From: Acarospora socialis
Taxonomy: Eukaryota > Ascomycota > Lecanoromycetes > Acarosporales > Acarosporaceae
Length of the DNA stretch: 64,000 nucleotides
Assembly: GCA_025617375.2 (NCBI GenBank)
Contig: JAMYGW020000009.1
Span: 1,054,001 to 1,118,000, forward strand
Direction of reading: 5' to 3'
Of the stretch, positions 1 through 10,070 are shown piece after piece. The notes under the pieces were generated by a model. The model saw only the letters and a list, made by a program, of their open reading frames with translations. It made no database searches and was not told the origin of the DNA. Made by a program: the position numbers and the translations under genes. The first letter of the stretch is position 1; the number at the start of each line of letters is the position of its first letter.

Positions 1-385
1 GGGTGTTGACAAGAGCGCGTGGGCCAGGGAGATTCTGATCGAGAGCGGGAGATAGAGGGTGCTGGGTCGAAGGAGCGTTCCAGAGGCTCAGTGGTGAGGA
101 TGACCCCCAGAACTTGCAGACCAAAAAGATCAGAGTCGTATTGAACTTGACCTCAAAATTGGATTCAGGTTCATGCAACGCCCTGCCTATGCAGAACTAA
201 CGCCTCATCTCCGAGGTAAGCACGTAGGTAGCAGGAACCGGCCACAGCAGCAGTGTTGCAGCAAAACCAGTCAAATGACCATCGCACGTCAGGGGCGGCA
301 AGGTGAGGCAGGAGCTCACAGCTTCTACTTTACCAAGTTTGTGATTTCAATGACTAACAACACAAACTTCTTCCAGAATGCAATC
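1..385. other. 5' window edge, no supported gene
   Basis: Mixed-composition sequence downstream of the ankyrin gene's stop codon. No open frame here has a convincing start, family signature or splice structure. It probably holds the 3' flank of the neighbouring minus-strand gene and part of whatever lies outside the window. Confidence 0.5.
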
Positions 386-2964
386 TCAAGCGTCGACAAA
401 AATCTCATCATCGCAGTTATCGTTATCATCATCGCTTTCGGTTCCTAGGAGATCGGGATGTCGACAGATTTCATCGGAAAGCTCCATCTTAGATAATATT
501 CGAACAATGGCTTCATGCTCTTCTTCTCCAGCTTTCCGTCCGTTGGCCAGCCGGAAGTCCCGGTACTGTTCAAAGTTGTCTATAGGATGAGATAAATGAC
601 AATACTGGTTTGCTGACTCCTCAACAATCCGCATTATTGCGACACTTCCGTACCAGACAATGAAGTCCAGCAGATGGATCGGACCGTCTCGAGCACGACG
701 ACCAGGCTTTAGCTCGAAGTATTCATTGGTCTTTGCTCCATGCTCAATGAGCATTCGTAATTTCTTCGGTTTGTTGCGATAGACCGCCTCCAAGACAGGG
801 CTATTTCCATACACATCTCGCGCTTCTATATCTGCTCCATGATCGAGGAGTAGTTGAGTTGTTTCCTTGCTTCCTTGAATTGACTTGAGTAGCGGGTTTT
901 GAGAATAGATATCCCTACAGTTAACATCTGCCCCCTTGTTGATGAGCATGTTGAGAAAGTCCAGACTTATACTGTCATGCCCCACCGCAATTCGAAATGG
1001 GGTTCTCTTCCAGGCATCAAGGGCATCAACTTCAGCTCCCGCACTTAGCAGAAGCCGGCCGCACAGAGTTTGAGATGATGGGGGAGCTAGAAACACATCG
1101 TGAAGAGGCGTCATTTGTTCTTTATCCACAGAGGTCGGAGAGGCTCCATGTTCTAGAAGTGCTTCAACGGCGGCGCTATTGCCTATGATCACCGCCCAAT
1201 GAAGTAGTGAACGGCCGAAGCAGTCAGGAGTGTTGATATAGGCGTTGTTTAACCTCAATTGCTGACGCAGATCAGCTTGTTCCAGACCAATGACGATGTG
1301 ATGCAATGGTGTAAAACAAAGATCGTCAGTGATGCTAGGTTTTTCAATGGTGAGATTCATTTGCGCCGACCACAGCGGCCTCTGGCTTGGTCGATCGACA
1401 AGTAAACTTGATTGTGCATAGGCACAAGCAGAACTATCGTTCATAAGATTGTGATTCAATCCAATTCAAGACAGCGTCCAGACTTACACTCCTCGGGGGT
1501 CGACCAAATGTAGATTTGCGCCATAGTCTAATAGCAATCCGACTATATCGTGGCTTCGGAACTTCAAAGCATACTACCCAAATCATTTTAGTACATACAC
1601 ACTTCTTATTATAAGCCCCTATCACTTACAATCAGTAAGGAAGTTCCGTCATCGTCAGCCATATCGTTGCCGGAAATCGATCCCTCTCGCAATAACTGAA
1701 GAAACTCATGGGACTGATATTGTTCAATGCACTGCCACGCTTTATGAGATGCTGAAATGGTGCGCGGAAACCCAATCGACCATGATGCTGATAGTTCACC
1801 CAAGTCCCTATATGAAGCTGTAAGCATGAAGGCTCTCTTCATCATCCATCGGGGAAAATGATATGTGAGCTGAGATGAGGCGGTTTCTCGCTTAATGCAT
1901 CCTTGATAGTTGCAAGGGCGTAAACGGAGGAATGGAGTCCCTGTGTAGCTGTAAAAAAGCGTGCCCAGAACTTCTGTTATGCAATGCGGGCTCTCTAGAC
2001 TTTTACGAGGATGACATTGACAGCGACAGCTCCAGTCACAAGTTCCTCTGCTTATTGACGCACGAATGCTAGCGGATGTTTGAACAGGATCTGGTTTGGT
2101 GCCGTGACCGTCGAACGCCCATGCTCTTTCCCCCAACACCTCCTGCCCTCTTGTTCCCTCGGGTTTTATAGAGGATGACGAGTCCAGCTTGCCAAATTGA
2201 GCCTCAGAAGACAATAGGCTTTGGTGCAAAACAATGCTGGTGTCTTGATCTGACATTATCTCGTCCATCTGTTCAATTCTTGCGCAGCTGGATTGGCGGT
2301 ACAGTCCTGGTTCATTGACTTCGGTATGTGTTTGTGCTTTGGTTACCGTGCTTTGAGTTGAAACCAAATCATGGATATTCAGAATCAACCTATTGTCTTC
2401 TTCCCTAGCTGCTTATGAGGTTTATACGGATTGAATATGTTCAAGGGCACTTACCGGTGAATACTACTCAGAGCAGTCAGAGCTGTGCTTATGTTGTGAT
2501 GAGCTCTGACAATTCTCTTCCTAATCTTTTCAACAGAACTCCGTGACCTGAGCCAAGTGGTGAATGATATGCTCAAGAGGGCTTTGCGTTCAGCTGTGCC
2601 TGCATCCGGGTTGTTGTGGGAGCATGCTGTAATCAAGCTGTCAAGCTGGTTCAACGGCTCTCTTGCACTTTCAATGAGTCTCGTTATGGTTTCTTGATCC
2701 TCAGAAGAAAGCATTGATTGAGAGGTGTTTTGGGTGGCTTTCTGAACTAGACACAACAAGGCCCGAAGTTCACTAACCTATGAAGGACATCAGAGACATG
2801 CTCATGCAATTAAGTACAACGAAGGTTCTAAATACCTCATTTGTAAGCTCAAGAATTTCCTGAGGTGTGTGTCGCAAGTTGTAAAGAGACCGCAAGCCCT
2901 TGGTCGTTTGCTTTGCGGCAGCAATAATCGTTATGATACTCGCTGTAAGTGAGAGGGGATCCAT
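386..2964 (-). CDS. Ankyrin-repeat protein with fungal PigL_N-type N-terminal domain
   Basis: Five exons can be traced on the minus strand: 2964-2836, 2777-2455, 2389-1630, 1573-1488 and 1433-386. Introns are 54-65 bp, and all junctions keep frame, giving 781 residues. The start MDPLSLTAS followed by a hydrophobic helix is the standard beginning of the N-terminal domain found in many fungal NACHT/ankyrin proteins (PigL_N-like). The middle (around residues 265-335) carries a Cys/His segment beginning CDWSCRCQCH, then LGTLFYSYTG and a C-x5-C/FPRW segment, a block common in fungal ankyrin proteins. Ankyrin repeats follow from about residue 400 to 680 (repeats ending in GAxxx such as LLEHGASP, LLDHGADI, LIEHGAKT). 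The C-terminus is acidic (SDDDNDNCDD). Function is unknown; related architectures serve as sensors in non-self recognition. The HET gene lies head to head 644 bp away. Confidence 0.85.
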
Positions 2965-3608
2965 TTTGGCGGTTGTGCTTGAAGCCTTATCAGAGCTTAG
3001 AAATAATAAGGTTGTCTCTACACCACCATATGGACCTATGTGTAGTTTATACCTGTGTCATTCAATGTTAGTGCTGATGAACATCTGCAAAGCTTTGAGC
3101 GGAACTTTTGGGGCGCAATGCTCTGGTCTCGGAATTTGGGCCATGTATGAAAGTGCGCCGACCAGGACACAGCCTTCAGAACCCTTCAGAAACAACAGCC
3201 TGCTCAACTCTTGGCGTGCATGGCTCGCTTCGCTCCACCTATTAGGTATGCAGGTCAAAGACAAAGGTTCAGCTCGTTGTCATGGTTGGCTGCTAATCTA
3301 GATCGGCGGAGCAGTGTCAGGTTCTCAGCTTGGTGCCGAAGCTGCACGATTGTGATTACTTGATTTCGAGGGTATTTATATTCCCGGCCAAGAGGATCAA
3401 GACCAACATCCTCACAATATCCTTCAGCATAATCCATACGCCTTTGTTGAATTGTGCCTCAAACTATTCAACATCAACGAGTTCACCTGAGAAAGCATCT
3501 ATCTCGTACAACCTCCAGGTTGGCGTCGTCGCCCCGAAGAGATTAAGCCCCAGAAAATTGTCGCTGGAGACTCCCACTAGTGTCACGCCCATTATTCGTG
3601 AGGCAAGA
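2965..3608. promoter_or_regulatory. Divergent promoter region between ankyrin and HET genes
   Basis: Intergenic stretch between the start of the minus-strand ankyrin gene and the first in-frame ATG of the plus-strand HET gene. It must contain both promoters. The HET reading frame continues upstream of its ATG without a stop to about 3330, but that part has no ATG and no family similarity I recognise. No individual element can be called. Confidence 0.45.
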
Positions 3609-5330
3609 ATGGCAATCAAAAGATTCAAAACTACACATGATATATCGCCTTCGCTGGAGTATGAACGCCTACCTTCAAGCCGGCGTGAAAACGACTTCAA
3701 CCCGTGGCCTCGAAGGCTTTTACACGTTCCCTCCATGACATCTTACGAGCGACAGTCAGGCAATAAATACAAGGGCATGAAAGAACCGGGTTACAACGCC
3801 ATTTCATACACGTGGGGGCGGTTTGAAGACAACAGCGAGCCCCCCATAAACATAAGTGGTGTGACTTGGAAAATTCCTGGAATAAAGAAATCCCACTTCA
3901 CGGTCAGCGAGTTCCAGAAAGTCATAGAGACGGTTGCCGACAACTGTCGATTCATCTGGCTTGATATAGCCTGCATTGACCAAGAAAATGATGTTGTCAA
4001 AATGGATGAGGTCAATAATCAAGCAGCGATATATAAAAGAGCACAAGATGTATATGCTTGGATGGTGCCATGGACGACCCGGGAAATGCTCAAAGCGGTT
4101 CACACCGTGGAAGCATTCGCCGAATCGCTAGGATACAGCTCCGAGAAATCTTGCAAACTTGAGCCATTGGGCTTGCCAGTCGCAGCTGATCTTGATTCTG
4201 TCTGTATGAATTTCGAGAGCATCACACAGCACGGATGGTTCACGTCTTTGTGGACATTACAAGAAGGTTTTCTGCGTCGACCATTTTTCGTGTCGAAGTC
4301 GTCCGATCTTTGCTATTACCGTCCTTTCTTCAAAGGCCAGTATCACGAGTCCAAGTTTCCTGTTGGCATTAGCTACATCGCTGGGTATTGCCGAGAGATC
4401 TGGGATGAACTCCGCTCAAACCCGGATTCACGCGCGGTGTCAATCTGTCAATCGATCACGGACTCCGGCCTTCTCGCCTATAATTTCTTCAGGGACCCTC
4501 ACCTATTGTACCCAGCAGCACTTAAGCGCTATGTCTCCTTGCCGCAAGATGCTGTTTATGCAATCATGCACGTGTATGGGCTTCAAATGCCAACCATGGA
4601 CGACGTCAATGGCTTGCTTCTGCGCCTCGCAATTTTTCTCAACCAGCAGGATCCTGTCTCTTATCAGATTTTTCTCCACCAAGAACCTGTTGGCCGTTCT
4701 GATGCCTGGAGAATGAGCAAGAGCACCCACCTGCCATTCCAATTCTTCAACGAAGCAGGTACACAGCCATTCTGCACAATAGAGGGTTATCCACGACGCC
4801 GACCAGAATTCACCGGCAAGATGACGACCCTTGACAATATCGCCTTATATTGGGCAAAAGTGCAACAGCAACGCACAGGGTCTCAAAAACTCCCTTATCG
4901 ACCAAACGTGTTCCTCGACGCGATACCGTCTTCAGGCTGTGTTTGTCTCGAGCTTGAGAATGACCCACCAGCAGCAGAGGACCCAGACATCGGACGGCAA
5001 GATGATAGATACACAAAGAAAATGCCGTTACGAGACTTCGCAACTGCATTTCCCTTCCCACTACAGAGCTACCGGGTTTTGCTTCTTGGTTTAAGGAGGT
5101 TCAGTCCGAACAGCTCCAAGGATTTTGTGTTTCACCTGGAATGTTATATTGGGCTGATCGTGCGGCAAGAGGAAGTGGGAGAGAACAAACCTTGGTATAG
5201 AGTAGGATTTAGCTCATGGCTGACTCGATCGCGAAAGGATCCAATGATTGGCGGATATACAATAGGAGACCCAGATTCAATCCCAATGTCATTTAATGGC
5301 TGGCAAAAAATTCAGTGCTTGGTTGGATAA
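3609..5330 (+). CDS. HET-domain (heterokaryon incompatibility) protein
   Basis: Single-exon gene of 573 residues, starting at the first ATG of the frame (MAIKRFKTTHD). Signatures of the HET domain (PF06985) are clear: YNAISYTWG at residues 62-70, FIWLDIACIDQ at 115-125, then YKRAQDVYAWM, and further on HGWFTSLWTLQEGFLRRPFF, the usual W-x-R/L-W-T-x-Q-E block. The preceding RRLLHVPSMTSYER segment is typical of one large HET subfamily. HET domains trigger cell death when incompatible hyphae fuse, usually acting downstream of a recognition partner. The long C-terminal part has no second domain I recognise. The head-to-head ankyrin gene could be a partner, which is inference. Confidence 0.88.
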   Translation: MAIKRFKTTHDISPSLEYERLPSSRRENDFNPWPRRLLHVPSMTSYERQSGNKYKGMKEPGYNAISYTWGRFEDNSEPPINISGVTWKIPGIKKSHFTVSEFQKVIETVADNCRFIWLDIACIDQENDVVKMDEVNNQAAIYKRAQDVYAWMVPWTTREMLKAVHTVEAFAESLGYSSEKSCKLEPLGLPVAADLDSVCMNFESITQHGWFTSLWTLQEGFLRRPFFVSKSSDLCYYRPFFKGQYHESKFPVGISYIAGYCREIWDELRSNPDSRAVSICQSITDSGLLAYNFFRDPHLLYPAALKRYVSLPQDAVYAIMHVYGLQMPTMDDVNGLLLRLAIFLNQQDPVSYQIFLHQEPVGRSDAWRMSKSTHLPFQFFNEAGTQPFCTIEGYPRRRPEFTGKMTTLDNIALYWAKVQQQRTGSQKLPYRPNVFLDAIPSSGCVCLELENDPPAAEDPDIGRQDDRYTKKMPLRDFATAFPFPLQSYRVLLLGLRRFSPNSSKDFVFHLECYIGLIVRQEEVGENKPWYRVGFSSWLTRSRKDPMIGGYTIGDPDSIPMSFNGWQKIQCLVG

Positions 5331-5456
5331 ATTAAAGAAGACAGAATTAATAGAAAAGCAATGTATAAATCTGACTAGCACAAAAACAAAACTTCTCAGA
5401 AGACAAAGATTCAAGTATTAAGTTTTCAAAGTATACATTCAGTATTGCTAAATTTA

Positions 5457-5933
5457 GGCCCGTGATTCCGGTAGGCCACATTTCAATATTCATAGGTAGA
5501 CCACTGACTTACTAATCGTAGACCACCCCTAATTGGGTAGTGATTCTAGACTTTCATGCCTAAATTCACGCCTAAATCCAGACCTGAACCCACTGACACA
5601 ATCCTGCCTCAACATTCAATTCAACAGACTTGTCACCTAATATCAGTGCATAAAGAACAGTGAGGACAGCAAATCACAGAGGATAGAGTCATATATTACG
5701 TTGTTTTGATGTTCAAAACCTCAAGAAGTTGAGTGAAACCCTTATGAAATCTTGTACATTTGTGGGTTCAGGTGCAGTTTTAGGCATAACTTTAAGTGTG
5801 TGTTTAGGCATTGGCTCAGGTGTTAGCTCAGGCATGGATCTAGGCATGAAAGTCTGGAATCACTACTCAATTAGAGGTGGTCTACAATTAGTAAGTCAGT
5901 GGTCTATGAATATTGAACTGTGAATCACAGGCC
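5457..5933. mobile_element. MITE-like element with long terminal inverted repeats
   Basis: The outer ends are inverted copies: GGCCCGTGATTC at 5457-5468 matches the reverse complement of 5922-5933 at 11 of 12 positions. The arms stay similar inward, about 75 of 80 positions from 5483 against the reverse complement ending near 5919, with one 4-bp gap. Toward the middle both arms carry degenerate copies of a roughly 12-bp unit around GCCTAAA/GCCTGA. There is no coding capacity. The structure fits a small non-autonomous DNA element or foldback element. I could not find a convincing target-site duplication, so the exact ends may be off by a few bases. Confidence 0.75.
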
Positions 5934-6014
5934 AATGAGAATCATAAAGACCGCTTCCAGATTCGGTTAGTGGGGCCTAGGAGGAAGGTCTTATTGTACG
6001 AGAAGGGCGTTTTG

Positions 6015-6174
6015 TGTTACGGGGCAAGGCCTCTCCACATCGTGACGTCATGCTTACTAAGCATGATTACTAAGCATCCCCACTGCATATATAGCGGTCA
6101 CACCCCTTTACCCACTTACTTCCTTAACTATTACTTATAACTTGAAACACATAGCTTAGGTTTACACCCTAACA
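6015..6174. mobile_element. Solo LTR with perfect target-site duplication
   Basis: A 160-bp sequence begins TGTTAC and ends CTAACA, so the termini form the 5-bp inverted repeat TGTTA/TAACA usual for fungal LTRs. It is flanked on both sides by TTTTG (6010-6014 and 6175-6179), a perfect 5-bp target duplication. A TATA-like box (GCATATATAG) lies near 6085-6094, and a repeated TACTAAGCAT motif occurs at about 6055-6078. No internal domain is present, so this is a solo LTR left by recombination, or a very small TRIM-like element. It retains several CG dinucleotides, unlike the LTRs beyond 26 kb, and beyond the termini I see no similarity to them. Confidence 0.85.
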
Positions 6175-6394
6175 TTTTGTCTCCGCATGTGCATTGGACT
6201 CCGGGTGATTTTATAGACTATACAGGCTGCAATTGGCAAGATATATACTAGGAATTGAGCAGAGACAAATGTACACCTCAATGCTAAACAATAATCCAGC
6301 CAACTGTACCAAGCAATGTACTGCGCTCACCAACGCCACCATACACATTCCAGGGACCAACATAGAACTGAAATACACCATTTGCCGTGGCTCC

Positions 6395-7922
6395 TCAGAA
6401 CTCCCCACCTTTCCCACCAGCACCGCCCAATGCAGCCGCTCCCCAGACTCCCACAAGACCCCACATCCCTACCCTCCACCCTCTGAAAAGACCCTCTACA
6501 CCCTGTCCCTTGCGCCTCCCTTTCTTTCCTATCCTCACGGCCGGAGCGCCGTCCGTGCCAAGAACAATGTCTTGGCCCGTGCCACCTTCTTCCTTCGCTA
6601 TTGCCCACATCGTACCGACGATGCCCCGGTATGGGCCCACGTCCACGACCGTCTCAGGAGGTGTTAGACGTGTTGTGGATCGAGAGACGGAGGAGACGAC
6701 GCTGATATGTCCGCGACGAAGGACTGTCTCGAGGGGAAGTCGGACGAAGAGTTCGAGGGCCGAAGAGAGGAAGGTTGCTGCTGAGTATGTGTTTGGTGTG
6801 AGAACTGGGTCCACGCCTAGCCGGGACCGCAGGAAGAGTGGGGCTGATGTTGTGATAAAGGTGGGTAAAACGCTGTGCAGAAGTATGATCGCCGCTATTG
6901 ACGGAGGTAGAGCGAATAGGTTGAGGGAGCGTAGGTTTTTCAGAAGCGAGCGCGGCGATTGCGTCGTAGGTGTTAAGATGAGTTTTGTTCGAATTATGTC
7001 TAGTGGTGCCAGAAGAACGCCTGCAACCCCGGCTGCTACGACGGCCACGCCCAATGAAGCAAGAGGGTAAGGTGAGTCCACGATATCCAGGCCGCCAACC
7101 CCTGACCCAGCCAGCAGACTCGAGTCTGGCACATTGAATAGCACGCTTAGGAGACTCCTCGTCCACGACTCGACCGTTTTGAGAAGTACGCTGTAGATGA
7201 AGGTCGCGTTTGTGCCCTTCCACACTCCCCATGCCCCTTCCTTCGTCCATAATTGAGAGATGACCTCTAATAATGAATCGCCGCGGCGAAGTTCGAGCTT
7301 GTGCGGAGAGTATGTGTCGCCCGAGGAAGGGGGAATGTATCCGGCCCGGTCTGTAATATGGCGGCGACCGCGAGAATGAGACTCTGACCGGCGATGCGGG
7401 GATAGCGGAGCAGAGGAAGTGAAGTAGGAAGGTGCATCTGGGTCAGAGTCATCGGACAGCTGCAGCAGTTTTATCAGCGAAGGACGGCTATAGTATTGAA
7501 CAGGCACCACATACGTCGTTGTACATCTCATCTCTATAGCTGTGAGGTCGCCGTCGCATATCTTCTGCCGCAGCAGCAGACCTTGACCCAATTTGTGCTG
7601 CATGAACCTGCAGAACAGTCTTCGCAACCTCGAATGGCTGCGCCAGCAAGACACTGGTGTATTTCCACAAAGCTTGGTCAATCAGCCGTTTTACCACATC
7701 CACCAGTGAAGGTGACGAGTCGGAGAGGTAATCCGAGTAGTCCAGGTCTGACAGAATGTCGCGCGCTGAAGAGCCGAAGCTTGGTTTCGACGTTGAGGGC
7801 ACATGTTTACTGCTATAGCTGTGCGCCGATGTGGTATTGGTGATTGGTTCCGCCGGAAGACCTACAGAAGGAGGTATATAGTAAGGTCGTAAAGGATTAG
7901 GACCTTCTCGTGGTGTTGACAT
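6395..7922 (-). CDS. UGO1: Ugo1-like mitochondrial fusion protein (modified mitochondrial carrier)
   Basis: Two exons, 7922-7515 and 7459-6395, separated by a 55-bp intron (GTATGT...CTGAT...CAG), encode 490 residues. The start MSTPREGPNPLRPYYIPPS and the segment LLAQPFEVAKTVLQVH match the fungal Ugo1 family. Later carrier-like parts include LWTKEGAWGVWKGTNATFIYSVL, APLDIIRTKLI, PLETVLRRGHI and GVEGLFRGWRVGMWGLVGVWG near the C-terminus. In yeast Ugo1 sits in the mitochondrial outer membrane and links the fusion GTPases Fzo1 and Mgm1. The N-terminal ~60 residues are Ser/Pro-rich and probably disordered. The gene lies divergently from the mitochondrial ferredoxin gene (157 bp apart). Confidence 0.85.
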
Positions 7923-8078
7923 TATGGGGGAACTGAGGACAAACTTTCTTGAGATGGGAGGTGGACTGTTTTGCGGAGAAAGAGACGATGATGCTCGCTT
8001 CGATTCTAACTTTCAAGTCGGAGCTTCGGATGAGCTCTTTCTGACACAGTGGGATCATAATATCGGATACTCCTGAGC

Positions 8079-8803
8079 ATGTCAGTATCCAGGATAGCAA
8101 CTCAGTCAATTCGAAGCACATTACAGCGAGTCACAACAGCCAGGACCCTTGGGACATCATGCGTGAGCCCACTTTCAGCGTTGCACGGTAGCACCGACAG
8201 GTGCCAAACTTCAATTACGGACTTCAGGGTACACAGACACAGCGCAGCGTTCTCGAGAGCACGGCGAAGATTCTCTGCTTCAGCATTCAAGGCACATGGC
8301 CATCTAACGCCCCCAAAGCCCGGTGAAGAGTAAGGATCCTCCTCCCCGAAAACTGGAAGGTGATGATGATAAGCTGATGGAGATGTTATGTAGGCTTCAT
8401 GTCACTTTCGTCGACAAGGAGGGTCAGGAGCACAGCTTCGAGGTTTCAAAGGGAGACAATCTACTTGACATTGCACAATCAGAGGATCTGGAAATGGAGG
8501 GTACATTGTGACCCCACTCTAGCATTCATTGCATTCACTTAGGTATATACAGGTGCCTGTGGTGGCTCCTGCGCCTGTTCAACCTGCCATGTCATTGTCG
8601 AAGACGCGGAAATGTATGACAAGATGCCCGAACCCGACGATGACGAGAACGACATGTTGGATCTGGCGTTTGGGTTGACGGAAACGTCGAGGTTGGGATG
8701 TCAGGTCAAGATGACGCCGGAGCTAGATGGTCTTAGAGTAAAGCTGCCGAGCATGACGAGAAACTTGCAGGCCAGTGACTTTAGCGGAGGAAAGAAGGGA
8801 TGA
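8079..8803 (+). CDS. YAH1: Mitochondrial adrenodoxin-type [2Fe-2S] ferredoxin
   Basis: Three exons, 8079-8329, 8394-8500 and 8553-8803 (introns 64 and 52 bp), encode 202 residues. The first ~75 residues are rich in Arg, Ser and Thr, fitting a mitochondrial targeting peptide. The ferredoxin fold starts at [11 protein letters not shown]. Cluster ligands follow the pattern C-x5-C-x2-C in [12 protein letters not shown], with the fourth Cys in [10 protein letters not shown]. The C-terminal LPSMTRNLQ is typical of the family. Yah1-type ferredoxins pass electrons in the mitochondrial matrix for Fe-S cluster assembly, heme A and ubiquinone synthesis. The second exon junction falls just before the Cys loop. 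The gene converges on RRP15. Confidence 0.93.
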
Positions 8804-8993
8804 TCCAGCCGCTAGACAACAGTATTGAGAATCTCCCGGTGCTGCGACTGTACTTTTATAAGATTAAGCCGGTGCTGAGAGCGCTTGTAGTCTCGGAGCC
8901 ATCCTCGGAGCGGTTCATGTGCCCTAATAGTGCTCAACTGCTACACATCTCTCGTTGTTGTAATGGCCTCTGTTGAAGATTATCCAGTATTCT

Positions 8994-9845
8994 TCAGGCC
9001 TCCTCTATAACCTTTCCGCTGCCAGCCGTACCCCCAATCAACTCCAGGAACCCTTGTTTACTCATCTCAGTGGCCTTCTCTTCCCTTCTTCCGACTCCCA
9101 CGACTCCCTGCTTCCGTGCTTCTCTCGCTGCCTCTTCTGCTTTTACTTGTGCCGCCCTGACAGCATTGAATAGCTTCACCACTCCTTTTTGTGCGGTCTT
9201 TCTTAGTTTTCTTTCTTGCTCTGCTATTTCGCCCACGTTCAACCCATCTTCAGCCGCACCACTGGCGCCCGCCACAGCACGATCCAACCCCAGAACATCC
9301 CTAACCCGACCTTTGTCTAGCTGCGCCTTCCTCTCCTCTCGCAGCTTATGCTTGGCCTTCGCCTCGAGCCGCGAGTTTGACAGTTCGTGAGATGCTGCCA
9401 ATGCCGTCTTGCTGCGAGCAAGGACAGGATCTGCGCGCTTTGCTGTAGAAAGCTTAGATCCTAAGATTTTGGTCATTGATGTCGCAAAGGCATCTGGGTC
9501 ATTGCGCTTTCGTTTCTTTGATGAGCGCAAGTGTGACGACTGTGATCCGGAGGACCCATCGGTGGTTTCTGAATCAGAAGCGTTGCCATCTGTATCGGAC
9601 CCTGAGCTTTGGTCTAAAATTGTGCCATTGGCGCCCGTTAAAACATCGACGCTGTTGACGTGTGGTGTTTCCTCGTCAGAATTCAGGAGGTCCACCGGCG
9701 CAAACTCATCGCCGTTGGCTGCAGCTTCGTCTTCACTGGAGCTGCTGTGGTAGTGCGATTGTTTTCTTAGTTTTTTAGCTGGCGGAGGAATCTCGCCCTT
9801 CATGCCCCTCTCTACCTTGCGCTTCTTCGACATCGTAGGCGCCAT
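8994..9845 (-). CDS. RRP15: Rrp15-like ribosomal RNA processing protein
   Basis: Intronless ORF of 283 residues. The N-terminal half is low-complexity: basic (MSKKRKVERG) then acidic and Ser-rich (SSSSEDEAAANGDE, SSGSDTDGNASDSE). The second half carries the Rrp15 domain: DPDAFATSMTKILGSKLS, DPVLARSK, then the helix EERKAQLDKGRVRDVL and KLRKTAQKGVVKLFNAVRAAQ. Rrp15 is a nucleolar pre-60S factor needed for 27S pre-rRNA processing. An in-frame ATG four codons downstream (MSKKRKV) is an alternative start. It lies 225 bp from the divergent SRP54 gene. Confidence 0.88.
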   Translation of the reverse strand: MAPTMSKKRKVERGMKGEIPPPAKKLRKQSHYHSSSSEDEAAANGDEFAPVDLLNSDEETPHVNSVDVLTGANGTILDQSSGSDTDGNASDSETTDGSSGSQSSHLRSSKKRKRNDPDAFATSMTKILGSKLSTAKRADPVLARSKTALAASHELSNSRLEAKAKHKLREERKAQLDKGRVRDVLGLDRAVAGASGAAEDGLNVGEIAEQERKLRKTAQKGVVKLFNAVRAAQVKAEEAAREARKQGVVGVGRREEKATEMSKQGFLELIGGTAGSGKVIEEA

Positions 9846-10070
9846 TGTTTAGGTTGAACGTGAAATTAGTTGTTACACCGGGTACGAAGTTCGTCTCCAG
9901 CATTTTTGCAGATCGATCTCGTCTCCGATTGGTCGAGAGAACCACATCCCACTTCCACCCCACTTCAAACACAACTTTCCTTTAGACCACAGATCCAGTC
10001 CTACATGACTACGCTTGCCTTTACCTCGAGACTAAGTAACTCGGTGGTGAGGCGATAGGGATCTTCGGTT

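Noticed and set aside
3330-3608. N-terminal extension of the HET protein
   Set aside because: Opens at GTG with no ATG until 3609; the sequence lacks similarity to HET proteins, which begin near the RRLLHVP segment.
5729-5923. 64-residue Gly/Ser-rich frame
   Set aside because: Lies within the right arm and centre of the MITE; the periodic residues reflect the 12-bp repeats, not a protein.
6015-6174. Common origin of this solo LTR with the LTRs beyond 26 kb
   Set aside because: Only the TGTTA/TAACA termini agree; internal sequence shows no similarity.
6387-7070. 227-residue plus-strand frame
   Set aside because: Antisense shadow of the UGO1-like gene, whose family match and splice structure are clear.
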